Below the pieces are notes generated by a model. The model was not told where the DNA came from, made no database searches, and was given only the letters and a program-made list of their open reading frames with translations. Shown piece by piece: positions 7,143 through 15,780 of a stretch of 64,000 nucleotides of DNA. A program made the translations under genes and the position numbers. Each line of letters begins with the position of its first letter. Position 1 is the first letter of the stretch. This DNA is from Nocardioides marmoribigeumensis (GTDB taxonomy: Bacteria > Actinomycetota > Actinomycetes > Propionibacteriales > Nocardioidaceae). Location: NCBI RefSeq assembly GCF_031458325.1, contig NZ_JAVDYG010000001.1:3100001-3164000 (forward strand). The letters are read 5' to 3'.

Positions 7143-8132
7143 TCAGCGGCGGACGGTGATCCGGCCGTCGCCCGCGACCACCTCGCCCACGACGGGGTGG
7201 CCGGGGAGCTCGCCGACGACGAGGAGACCGCCGGAGGTCTGGGCGTCGGCCAGCAGGACCAGCTCGTCCTCGTCGACGTCGGCGTCGAGGTGGGGGCGGA
7301 CCCAGTCGAGGTTGCGGCGGCTGCCGCCCGGCACGTAGCCGGCGGCGTACGACGAGCGCGCGCCCTCGACGTACGGCACGGCCGAGGCGTCGAGGACCGC
7401 CGAGACCCCGCTGGCGCGGCACAGCTTGAACAGGTGCCCGAGCAGGCCGAAGCCGGTCACGTCGGTGGCGCAGGTGTGGCCCGCGGCGAGCGCGGCGCGG
7501 GAGGCGTCGCGGTTGAGCGTGGTCATCACCTCGACCGCCTCGGGGAAGACCTCACCGGTCGCCTTGTGGCGGTTGTTGAGCACCCCGAGCCCCAGCGGCT
7601 TGGTCAGGGTGAGGGGCGTCCCGGGCACGGCGGTGTCGTTGCGCAGCAGGCGGTCGGGGTCGGCGAGACCGGTGACGGCCAGGCCGTACTTCGGCTCGGG
7701 GTCGTCGATGCTGTGGCCGCCGGCGAGGTGGCAGCCCGCCTGCGCCGCGACGGCAGCGCCACCGCGCAGCACCTCGGCGGCCAGCTCGAACGGCACGCGG
7801 TCGCGGGGCCAGGCGAGCAGGTTGACCGCGAGCAGAGGCTCACCGCCCATCGCGTAGACGTCGGAGATCGCGTTGGCCGCCGCGATCCGGCCCCAGTCGT
7901 AGGGGTCGTCGACGACGGGGGTGAAGAAGTCGGTGGTGAGCACGACCGCCCGGCCACCGTCGATGCGGACCACCGCGCCGTCGTCGCCGTTCTCGACGCC
8001 GACGAGCAGGTCGTCCGGGGTGGTCGGGGTGAGGCCGGAGAGCACCCGCTCGAGCTCCCCGGGCGGGACCTTGCAGGCGCAGCCGCCACCGGCGGCGAGC
8101 TGGGTGAGGCGGACGGGTGCGGAGACGGTCAC
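7143..8132 (-). CDS. selD: Selenide, water dikinase (selenophosphate synthetase), cysteine type
   Basis: SelD makes selenophosphate from selenide and ATP and supplies selenium to tRNA-Sec. The 329-residue protein has the N-terminal glycine-rich motif GGGCACK, with the catalytic residue at Cys18. The codon is TGC, so this SelD is not itself a selenoprotein. Conserved LTTDFFTPVVDDPYDWGRIAAANA-type motifs of the AIR-synthase/PurM fold follow, with GHSIDDPEPKYGLAV and NNRHKATGEVF further on. The start is a GTG, chosen because the family sequence begins there and the ATG a few bases upstream is out of frame. It belongs to the Sec locus that runs to 17484, although one unrelated gene separates it from the rest. 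Confidence 0.95.
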   Translation of the reverse strand: MTVSAPVRLTQLAAGGGCACKVPPGELERVLSGLTPTTPDDLLVGVENGDDGAVVRIDGGRAVVLTTDFFTPVVDDPYDWGRIAAANAISDVYAMGGEPLLAVNLLAWPRDRVPFELAAEVLRGGAAVAAQAGCHLAGGHSIDDPEPKYGLAVTGLADPDRLLRNDTAVPGTPLTLTKPLGLGVLNNRHKATGEVFPEAVEVMTTLNRDASRAALAAGHTCATDVTGFGLLGHLFKLCRASGVSAVLDASAVPYVEGARSSYAAGYVPGGSRRNLDWVRPHLDADVDEDELVLLADAQTSGGLLVVGELPGHPVVGEVVAGDGRITVRR

Positions 8133-8189
8133 CTCGCCATCATGGCGCGGGGCGGGTAGGAGCGCGCCCCGGCGGGGTACGACGAGCGC

Positions 8190-9134
8190 ATGCGCATCGG
8201 ATACTTCCTGTCGACCGAGGAGTACACCCCCGCCGAGCTCGTGGCCCAGGCCCGGGCCGCCGAGGCGGCGGGTTTCGAGAAGCTCTGGATCAGCGACCAC
8301 TTCCACCCGTGGAACAACGAGCAGGGCAACAGCCCGCTGGTGTGGAGCGTGATCGGCGCGATCAGCCAGGTCTGCGACCTGCACGTCACGACGGCGGTCA
8401 CCTGCCCGACGGTGCGGATCCACCCGGCGATCGTCGCCCAGGCCGCCGGCACCTGTGCCGAGCTGCTGGACGGGAAGTTCACGCTCGGCGTCGGCACGGG
8501 GGAGGCGCTCAACGAGAGCATCGTCGGCGGCCCGTGGCCGCCGCTCGACGTCCGTCTGGAGATGCTCGAGGAGGCGGTCGGGCTCATCCGCGAGCTGTGG
8601 ACCGGCGAGGTCGTGACGCACCGCGGGCGGCACTACACCGTCGACCACGCGCGCATCTACAACGTGCCGGAGACCCCGCCGGAGATCTACGTCTCCGCCT
8701 TCGGGCCCAAGGTGCTCGAGGGCGCGGTCCGGTTCGGCGACGGCTTCATCTCCACCCAGCCCGACTCCGACTCGGTGAGCACGTGGAAGGAGCGCACCGG
8801 CGGCAAGCCCGCGCAGGCCGGCGCCAAGGTCGCCTACGCGAGCACCGCCGAGGAGGGGCTCGAGCACGCCTACCGGTTGTGGCCCAACGCGGGCGTGCCC
8901 GGCGAGCTGTCCCAGGTGCTGCCGACCCCGGAGCACTTCGAGCAGGCGACCCAGCTGGTCACCCCGGACACGATCCGCGACTCGACGGTCGCCGGCAACG
9001 ACCCGGAGGCGCACCTGCGCCAGGTGCAGGAGTACGCCGACGCGGGCTTCGACGAGATCTACGTCGCCAACATGGGCCCGCACCACCAGGAGATGATCGA
9101 GTTCTACGGCAAGCAGGTGCTGCCGCAGCTCTGA
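8190..9134 (+). CDS. LLM-class F420-dependent oxidoreductase (G6PDH-like subfamily)
   Basis: A 314-residue luciferase-like monooxygenase-fold protein (MRIGYFLSTEEYTPAELVAQA, WISDHFHPWNNEQG, LGVGTGEALNE). These features match the F420-dependent glucose-6-phosphate-dehydrogenase-like branch (TIGR03557-type) of actinobacteria. The TIM-barrel active site uses coenzyme F420. The actual substrate cannot be deduced. It is divergent from selD and converges on nrfD, with only six bases to the nrfD stop. It thus sits inside the selenium locus although no link to selenium is known to me. Confidence 0.88.
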   Translation: MRIGYFLSTEEYTPAELVAQARAAEAAGFEKLWISDHFHPWNNEQGNSPLVWSVIGAISQVCDLHVTTAVTCPTVRIHPAIVAQAAGTCAELLDGKFTLGVGTGEALNESIVGGPWPPLDVRLEMLEEAVGLIRELWTGEVVTHRGRHYTVDHARIYNVPETPPEIYVSAFGPKVLEGAVRFGDGFISTQPDSDSVSTWKERTGGKPAQAGAKVAYASTAEEGLEHAYRLWPNAGVPGELSQVLPTPEHFEQATQLVTPDTIRDSTVAGNDPEAHLRQVQEYADAGFDEIYVANMGPHHQEMIEFYGKQVLPQL

Positions 9135-9140
9135 GCCCCG

Positions 9141-10121
9141 TCAGGAGGCCTCGGCCCGCGCCTTCTCCCGCGCGGCCAGGCGCTCGCGCTGGGGAATGAC
9201 GACGTACTTCGGGTCGCGCGCGGAGTCCAGGCCCGCCTCGAAGATGCCGAAGCGGGTCGCCAGGGAGGCGCCGACGTAGGTCGCGCCGGCGAGGACGGCG
9301 GCCGTGCGCGACCGCCCGCCGAGCAGCACGTTGGCCGCGGTCGCGACCGCCGTGGCGTTGCGCGAGAGCTTCATCAGCCGACCGGGTCGGCCCTTGCGGT
9401 AGGGCTCGGCGGCGAGCCCGCGACGGTGGATGATCGTCTCCGCGGCCGCGATCTCGACCGCCGCGCCGAGCAGCGCCATCGTGCGCGCGGGCCCGGCCTG
9501 GTCGAGCGGCACCAGCATCATCGCCAGGCCCCCGGCCGCCTGCGAGCCCGAGCCGGCGAAGACGAACGGCAGCTCGCGGTGCGCCTCGTGCCACGCGGGT
9601 ACGGCGGTGTCGGCGACCAGCGCGGCGGTGTAGGTCGCCAGCGGGGGCCCGAACACGGCCGCCCCGACCCCGGCCAGGCGACCCAGCGCCGGCAGGACGC
9701 CGGTGACGTGGGAGGCGACGGCAGCGCCGGACAGTGCGGAGAACGGCGCGAGGATGAAGGAGCCGACCGAGAGGGGGGAGGTCGGCTTGACCACCCGCAG
9801 CATGTGGAGGAACCGCTCGGGCCGGCCGAGGTCGTGGATCAGCGCGACCGTGCCCACCGCGGCACCGCCCGCGGCGGCGAGCCGGGTGACGCGCTCGAGC
9901 TCGGGGTTGTCGGTCAGCGCCGCACCCTCGGCCAGGATCGCCGAGCAGCCGGCCAGCCCGCCGAGGAAGAGGTAGAGCGGAACGTCGGGGGTCTTCCACG
10001 TCGGGGTCTTGAGGATCTGGCGGCCGTAGTAGGACTGGAACTCCGCCTCGGGGACCATCAGCCGGTCACCCTTGCCGCCGCCGCCCCTGGGTCGCCGGCG
10101 CTGCTCCGGCTGCGCCGTCAT
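9141..10121 (-). CDS. nrfD: NrfD-type membrane subunit of formate dehydrogenase
   Basis: The 326-residue integral membrane protein is of the NrfD/PsrC family (TPDVPLYLFLGGLAGCSAILAEGA, HDLGRPERFLHMLRVVKPTSPLSVGSF) with roughly eight hydrophobic segments. In this setting it anchors the catalytic and Fe-S subunits and passes formate electrons to the quinone pool, in place of the cytochrome b subunit of E. coli Fdh-N. The ATG overlaps the fdhB stop (ATGA), so it is the third cistron of fdhA-fdhB-nrfD. The C-terminal tail is charged (RERLAAREKARAEAS) and probably cytoplasmic. Confidence 0.9.
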   Translation of the reverse strand: MTAQPEQRRRPRGGGGKGDRLMVPEAEFQSYYGRQILKTPTWKTPDVPLYLFLGGLAGCSAILAEGAALTDNPELERVTRLAAAGGAAVGTVALIHDLGRPERFLHMLRVVKPTSPLSVGSFILAPFSALSGAAVASHVTGVLPALGRLAGVGAAVFGPPLATYTAALVADTAVPAWHEAHRELPFVFAGSGSQAAGGLAMMLVPLDQAGPARTMALLGAAVEIAAAETIIHRRGLAAEPYRKGRPGRLMKLSRNATAVATAANVLLGGRSRTAAVLAGATYVGASLATRFGIFEAGLDSARDPKYVVIPQRERLAAREKARAEAS

Positions 10122-11044
10122 CGGCGTCGCCCGACGAACGAGGCCACGCCGAGGCCCACGATGGTCACGGCCGCCGCGCCCACGTGACGCCACATCGAGC
10201 CGAGGTCCTTGGTGGTGACGACCGGGTCCGGGGGCAGGCCGTAGACCTCGGGCTCGTCGAGCAGCAGGAAGAACGCCCCGTCGCCGCCGACCCCGTCGTC
10301 GGGGTCGTGGCCGTAGAGCCGGGCGGCGTCGACGCCCTGCTCGTGCAGCTCGGCCAGGCGCAGGTCGGCCTTGGCCCGCAGCTCGGACAGGTCGCCGTAC
10401 TGGATGGACTCCGTCGGGCAGGCCTGCGCGCACGCGGGCGTCTGGCCGTCCTTGAGCCGGTCGTAGCAGAGCGTGCACTTGAACGCCCGGCCGTCCTCCT
10501 TGCGGATGTCGATCACGCCGTAGGGGCAGGCCGCGACGCAGTAGCCGCAGCCGTTGCAGATGTCGGGCTGGACGACGACCGTGCCGAACTCGGTGCGGAA
10601 CAGCGACCCGGTCGGGCAGACGTCGAGGCACGCCGCGTGCGTGCAGTGCTTGCAGACGTCGGAGGACATCAGCCAGCGCACGCCCGAGTCGCCGGACTCG
10701 GCGCCCTGCGGGTCGGGCGCCTGCGGGTCGGCGCCGGGGAGCGAGAACGACGGCATGCCGAGGTCGGTCGTCGCGCTGGGCACCGGCTGCTCGACGAACG
10801 CCACGTGGCGCCAGGTGCTCGCGCCGAGCTGGGCGGTGTTGTCGTAGGACATGCCGGTCATGAGGTAGCCGTCGTCGGGCACCTCGTTCCACTCCTTGCA
10901 CGCCACCTCGCAGGCCTTGCAGCCGATGCACACCGAGGTGTCGGTGAAGAAGCCCTTGCGGGGCGGGTGGTCGTCGGCGTAGCCGGCGTCGCCGGTCACG
11001 TCGTCCAGCCGGCTCCACAGGCTCTCCTCGGAGAAGAGGCTCAC
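10118..11044 (-). CDS. fdhB: Formate dehydrogenase iron-sulfur (beta) subunit
   Basis: This 308-residue ferredoxin-like subunit has four [4Fe-4S] motifs: CIGCKACEVACKE, CKHCTHAACLDVCPTG, CNGCGYCVAACPYG and CTLCYDRLKDG...CAQACPTE. It carries electrons from the catalytic subunit to the membrane. A single hydrophobic helix near the C-terminus (AAAVTIVGLGVASFVG) would anchor it, as in Fdh-N beta subunits. The GTG start overlaps the fdhA stop (GTGA), and its own stop overlaps the nrfD start. Residues 95-125 form a proline/glycine-rich insertion of unknown purpose. Confidence 0.95.
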   Translation of the reverse strand: MSLFSEESLWSRLDDVTGDAGYADDHPPRKGFFTDTSVCIGCKACEVACKEWNEVPDDGYLMTGMSYDNTAQLGASTWRHVAFVEQPVPSATTDLGMPSFSLPGADPQAPDPQGAESGDSGVRWLMSSDVCKHCTHAACLDVCPTGSLFRTEFGTVVVQPDICNGCGYCVAACPYGVIDIRKEDGRAFKCTLCYDRLKDGQTPACAQACPTESIQYGDLSELRAKADLRLAELHEQGVDAARLYGHDPDDGVGGDGAFFLLLDEPEVYGLPPDPVVTTKDLGSMWRHVGAAAVTIVGLGVASFVGRRR

Positions 11045-14000
11045 GTCTGCGCACCTCCGTCGGTGTGGTCCGGCGCGTCGGAGACCCCGGCGCGGCGGCG
11101 GTAGTCCTCGACGTACGCCGTGAGGGCGGGTCCGCGCGGGCGTCGCCCGGGGCGGATGTCGCAGGTGCCGACCTTGTCCTGGATGTAGACGTTGGGGTCC
11201 ATCGTCACGTTGACCAGGTCGTTGGGGGAGTCGCCCTGGCTGATGCCGTTGCGGCCCCAGTGGTAGGGCAGGCCGACCTGCTCCACCCACTGGTCGCCCA
11301 GGCGGAGCGACCGCAGCCGGTCGGTGACCAGCACCCGCGCCTCGATCGCGCTGCGCGCGGTGACGATCGTGGCCCACTCGCCGTGCTCCAGGCCGCGCTC
11401 GCGCGCCAGTCGCGGCGACACCTCGCAGAACGGCTCGGGCTGCAGCTCGGTGAGGTAGGGCAGCGTGCGGCTCATGCCGCCCGCCGTGTGGTGCTCGGTC
11501 AGGCGATAGCTGGTGAAGACGTAGGGGAAGACGTCGCTGCAGCTGGGGTTGATCGGGTTGCTCGGGTCGGAGATGCCCTGCCGGCCGGGGTTGTTCTGCT
11601 GGCCGTAGAGCGGGTTGCGCACCGGCGACTCGGGCGGCTCGTAGTGCGCGGGGAGCGGGCCGTCGGCCACGCCCAGCGGCGCGAACAGCCAGGCCTTGCC
11701 GTCGGTCTGCATGATGAACGGATCGGCGCCCCCGATCGCGTCGGGGCCCTTGGCGTCGTCGGGCGGGACGTAGGACGGGTCGCGGTCGGCGATGAAGTCG
11801 GGCACGTCGGGCCCGACCCACTTGCCCTGGTCGGCGTCCCAGGTGATGTAGCGCTTGCGCTCGCTCCACGGCGTGCCGTCGGGGGCGGCGGACGCGCGGT
11901 TGTAGAGCTGGCGGCGGTTGGCCGGCCACGCCCAGCCCCACTCCGAGGCGACCCAGTCCTGCTCCCAGTGCGGCTTGCGCCGACGCGCCTGGTTGACCCC
12001 GTCGGCGTAGACCCCGGAGTAGATCCAGCAGCCGCACGCCGTCGAGCCGTCGTCCTTGAGCTCGGTGTAGCCCGACAGCGGGTTGCCCTGCGCGTCGGTG
12101 CCGTTGATCTCCATCAGCACGGCCTCGCCGTCGACGTCGCCGTGCTCGTCGACGGGGTAGTCCCACGCCAGGTCGAGCAGCGGGCGGTCCATCTCGTCGG
12201 TGGAGTCCTTGAGCTTCTCGCGGATGCGCACGCCCAGCTCGTAGTAGAAGTCCAGCTCGCTGCGGCAGTCGCCCGGCGGGTCGACCGCCTTGTCGCGCCA
12301 CTGCAGCATGCGCTGGGTCTGGGTGAACGACCCGGCCTTCTCCACGTGGGTGGCGGCCGGGAGGAAGAAGACCTCGGTGCCGATCTCCTCGGTGACCAGC
12401 TCACCGGTCTCGATCTCCGGGCCGTCCTTCCAGAAGGTCGCCGACTCGATCATCTGGAGGTCGCGGACGACCAGCCAGTCGAGGTTGGCCAGGCCGAGTC
12501 GCTGCATCTTGCCGTTGGCCGAGCCGACTGCGGGGTTCTCCCCGACGATGAAGTAGCCCTTGGACCGGCCGTCGATCTGCGCCTTGACGGTGGTGTACGT
12601 CGACGCGTCGCCGGTCAGCCGGGGGAGGTAGTCGAAGCAGAACTCGTTGTCCGGCGTCGCCGCGTCCCCCCAGTAGGACTTGAGCAGGCTCACGGCGTAG
12701 GCGCTCATGTTGCCCCAGAAGCCGGTCTTGCCGGCGTCGCCCGCGACGTAGGCGGCGAGGTCCTGGTGCTCGGCGGCGTGCGGCATGGGGAGGTAGCCCG
12801 GGAGGATGTTGAACAGCGTCGGGATGTCGGTCGAGCCCTGGATGCTCGCGTGTCCGCGCAGGGCCATGATGCCGCCGCCGGGACGGCCGATGTTGCCCAG
12901 CAGGGTCTGCAGGATCGCCGAGGTGCGGATCATCTGCGCGCCGACGCTGTGGTGGGTCCACCCGACGGCGTAGCAGATCGCGGAGGTGCGCTCCCGGCCG
13001 CTGTTGCTGGTCAGCGCGTCCGCGATGCGAGCGAACTGGTCCGGGCTGATGCCGCAGACCTCCTGCACCATCTCGGGGGTGTAGCGCGCGAAGTGACGCT
13101 TGAGGATCTGGAACACGCAGCGCGGGTGCTGCAGGGTCTCGTCGCGCTCGCCCTTGCTGGCCACGCCCGGACCGCCCGAGCCGTGGGTCTCGGACCGCGC
13201 GGCCTCGTGCTGCTGCCCGTGGGAGCCGGCGTCGCCCGCCGGCTGCGCCGGGTCGCGCTGACCGGCCGCGGGCGCCGACGTCGCGCCGACGTACTGCCAG
13301 GTCCCGGGGTCGTACTGCCCCGACTCGGGGTCGAAGCCGGAGAAGAGCCCGTCGAGGTCCTCGGTGTCCTGGAACCCCTCCTCGATGATCGAGGCCGCGT
13401 TGGTGTAGGCGACGACGTACTCGCGGAAGTCGAGGTCGTTGCTCAGCACGTGGTTGACCAGCGCACCGAGGAACGCGATGTCGGAGCCCGCGCGGATCGG
13501 CGCGTGGATGTCGGCGACCGCCGAGGTCCGCGTGAAGCGGGGGTCGACGTGGATGATCGTCGCGCCCCGGCGCTTGGCCTCCATCACCCACTGGAACCCG
13601 ACCGGGTGTGCCTCGGCCATGTTGGAGCCCTGGATCAGGATGCAGTCACTCTGCGCGAGGTCCTGCAGGAAGGTGGTGGCCCCACCACGGCCGAACGAGG
13701 TCCCCAGACCGGGGACCGTGGAGGAGTGTCAAATCCGCGCCTGGTTCTCGATGGCGATCGCCCCCATCGCCGTGTAGAGCTTCTTCATGAGGTAGTTCTC
13801 CTCGTTGTCGAGGGTCGCTCCTCCGAGGCTGGCGATGCCGGTGGTGCGGCGGGTGCGACGACCCTGGTCGTCCTCCCACTCCCAGAACTGCTTGCGCGTC
13901 TTGATCACCCGGTCGGCGACCATGTCGACCGCCGTGTCGAGGTCGAGGTCCTCCCACTCGGTGCCGAAGGGGCGGCGGTAGCGCACCTTGGTCACCCGGC

Positions 14001-14289
14001 TGGGGGACGTGACGAGCTGCTTGCTGGCGCTGCCCTTGGGGCAGAGGCGGCCGCGGGAGACCGGGCTGGCGGGGTTGCCCTCGATCTGGACGATCTTGTC
14101 GTCCTTGACGAAGACCCGCTGGCCGCAGCCGACGGCGCAGAAGGGGCAGACCGAGTCGACCACGCGGTCGGCGGTCACGGTGCGGGGGGTGAGGCTCTCG
14201 CTCCGGGCGGACATCGCGGCCTGGCCACGGCCCAGGCGGTCCGCGCCCGTGACCTGCCGCAGCACCGGCCACCCCAGGAACGCCTTCAC
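11041..14289 (-). CDS. fdhA: Selenocysteine-containing formate dehydrogenase catalytic (alpha) subunit
   Basis: This molybdopterin oxidoreductase oxidises formate to CO2. An N-terminal [4Fe-4S] motif (CPFCAVGC...RLCPKG) precedes molybdopterin domains that continue to the stop at 11041. The frame is broken only by an in-frame TGA at 13731-13729, codon 187, in the context QARI-U-HSSTVPGLGTSFGRGG. That is exactly where formate dehydrogenases carry selenocysteine or cysteine. A SECIS-like hairpin follows, and selA, selB, selC and selD are all nearby, so the TGA is read as Sec. Full length is 1082 residues. I chose the GTG at 14289 because the family-conserved FLGWPVLRQVTGAD follows it; an ATG further in (MSARSES) is an alternative. 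No twin-arginine signal is visible. Residues near 340-380 form a low-complexity insertion. Confidence 0.95.
13699..13731 (-). promoter_or_regulatory. Bacterial SECIS element with its UGA selenocysteine codon
   Basis: On the fdhA strand the UGA (13731-13729) is followed by an 11-nt spacer. Then comes a perfect 7-bp stem with a 5-nt loop: GGUCCCC-GGUCU-GGGGACC (13717-13699). E. coli fdhF has the same 11-nt spacing and a GGUCU motif in its SelB-binding apical loop, as I recall that well-studied element. The hairpin lies inside the coding sequence (residues 191-197), so it must satisfy both the protein and RNA structure. Confidence 0.92.
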
Positions 14290-14347
14290 GTGGGTGATGT
14301 AACCACGGCCGTCAAGGACCAAACCCCTCGCAGGTAGGTTGACCTGC

Positions 14348-14442
14348 GGAGGCGTACCTCGTCTGGTGACGGGCGCGGTCCTCAACACCGTTGTGACCGG
14401 GCATCCCGGTCAGGCGGGTTCGATTCCCGTCCGCCTCCGCCA
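14348..14442 (+). tRNA. selC: tRNA-Sec (anticodon UCA)
   Basis: About 95 nt with a GGAGGCG acceptor strand pairing with CGCCTCC at 14432-14438, a G discriminator, and an encoded CCA at 14440-14442. The anticodon stem-loop is CGGT-CCTCAAC-ACCG, which places TCA in the anticodon. The long variable arm is a perfect GACCGGG...CCCGGTC hairpin, and the T-loop is TTCGATT. The extra-long arm and UCA anticodon are diagnostic for selenocysteine tRNA. It lies between the divergent fdhA and selA genes and ends 23 bases before selA, so the two may share a transcript. Confidence 0.96.
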
Positions 14443-14465
14443 ACTCTTCGCCCGGGAGGAGCACC

Positions 14466-15779
14466 GTGGACGACCCGCGCCGCCGTACGCCGCGCACGGA
14501 CGCGGTGCTCGCCGCGCCGACGGTCGCAGCCGCGGCCGACCGGCTCGGGCGCGACCGGGTCAAGGCCGCGGTCGTCGAGGTCCTCGCCGAGTGCCGGGCG
14601 GGCTCGCTGGCCCCGGAGGACGTGGTGGACGCCGTGGTCGCGCGACTCCCCGGCTCGTCCACGTCGATGCGCCCGGTGGTCAACGCGACCGGGGTCGTCG
14701 TGCACACCAACCTGGGCCGCGCGCCGCTCTCGACCGCGGCGCTCGAGGCGGTCACGCTCGCGGCGGGCCCGACCGACGTCGAGCTGGACCTCGCCACGGG
14801 GACGCGTGGACGCCGGGGCGCGGGCGCGCTGGCGGCGCTCTCGGCCGCCTGCCCCGACGCCGGCGGGGTGCACGTGGTCAACAACGGCGCCGCGGCCCTG
14901 GCCCTGGTCGCCTGCGCGCTGGGGGCGGGTCGCGAGGTCGTCATCGCCCGTGGCGAGCTGGTCGAGATCGGCGACGGCTTCCGCATCCCCGACCTGGTGC
15001 AGTCCCTCGGCGTGCGCCTGGTCGAGGTCGGCACGACCAACCGGGTGCGACTGGCCGACTACGAGGCGGCGATCGGGCCCGACACCGCGTTCGTGCTCAA
15101 GGTGCACCCGTCGAACTTCACGGTGGAGGGCTTCACCTCCTCGGTGGACGTCTCCGCGCTCGCGACGCTGGGGGTCCCCGTCGTGGCCGACATCGGCTCC
15201 GGCCTGCTGGCCCCGCACCCGCGGCTGCCCGACGAGCCCGACGCCGCCACCACATTGCGTGCCGGCGCCGCGCTCGTGACCGCCTCGGGCGACAAGCTCC
15301 TCGGCGGCCCGCAGTGCGGGCTGCTGCTCGGGTCGGCGCCGCTGGTCGAGTCGCTGCGGCGGCACCCGTTCGCCCGTGCGCTGCGGGTCGACAAGCTCAC
15401 GCTGGCCGCGCTGGAGGCGACGCTGACCGGCCCGACCCCGCCGGTCGCGGCGGCACTCGCGGCACGGCCCGAGGACCTGCTCGCCCGGGCCCGACGACTG
15501 GCCGTCGCGATCGGTCCGGGCCTGGCGACCGCGGTGGAGTCGGAGGGCCGGGTCGGGGGTGGCGGGGCGCCCGGCGTGCCCCTGCCCAGCGCCGCCGTCG
15601 CCCTCCCGTCGTCGCTCGCGACGCCCCTGCGGCTCGGTGACCCCTCGGTGGTCGGGCACGTCAAGGACGGCCGGCTGCTGCTCGACCTGCTGACGGTGCC
15701 CGAGGAGCGCGAGGCGGACGTGGTCGACGCCGTACGCCGGGCCGCGGCCGCGGCGGGCACCGCTGAGGGAGCCTCCTGA
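14466..15779 (+). CDS. selA: L-seryl-tRNA(Sec) selenium transferase
   Basis: SelA converts Ser-tRNA(Sec) to Sec-tRNA(Sec) with selenophosphate. The 437-residue protein has the N-terminal tRNA-binding region, the NATGVVVHTNLGRAPLS motif and the pyridoxal-phosphate lysine at Lys277 (TASGDKLLGGPQCG). The start is a GTG with a GGGAGGAG ribosome-binding site ending a few bases upstream. The stop is one base from the selB start. The length is slightly below the roughly 460 residues of E. coli SelA. Confidence 0.96.
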   Translation: MDDPRRRTPRTDAVLAAPTVAAAADRLGRDRVKAAVVEVLAECRAGSLAPEDVVDAVVARLPGSSTSMRPVVNATGVVVHTNLGRAPLSTAALEAVTLAAGPTDVELDLATGTRGRRGAGALAALSAACPDAGGVHVVNNGAAALALVACALGAGREVVIARGELVEIGDGFRIPDLVQSLGVRLVEVGTTNRVRLADYEAAIGPDTAFVLKVHPSNFTVEGFTSSVDVSALATLGVPVVADIGSGLLAPHPRLPDEPDAATTLRAGAALVTASGDKLLGGPQCGLLLGSAPLVESLRRHPFARALRVDKLTLAALEATLTGPTPPVAAALAARPEDLLARARRLAVAIGPGLATAVESEGRVGGGGAPGVPLPSAAVALPSSLATPLRLGDPSVVGHVKDGRLLLDLLTVPEEREADVVDAVRRAAAAAGTAEGAS

Positions 15780-15780
15780 G

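Noticed and set aside
7143-9086. A 647-residue fusion of SelD with a long N-terminal part on the minus strand
   Set aside because: The extra part is antisense to the F420 oxidoreductase gene and has no family signature; SelD starts at the GTG at 8132.
13729-13731. Stop codon splitting the formate dehydrogenase gene into two genes
   Set aside because: The TGA is at the catalytic Sec/Cys position, a SECIS hairpin follows, and all Sec genes are next to it.
11065-14337. A 1090-codon open frame on the plus strand across the fdhA gene
   Set aside because: It is the antisense shadow of fdhA. The translation is Arg/Val/Asp-rich low complexity with no domain, and fdhA on the other strand has clear motifs.
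14339-15640. A plus-strand open frame that would run through the tRNA-Sec into selA
   Set aside because: It is in the wrong frame relative to selA and crosses a clearly folded tRNA; the product is Arg/Gly-rich noise.
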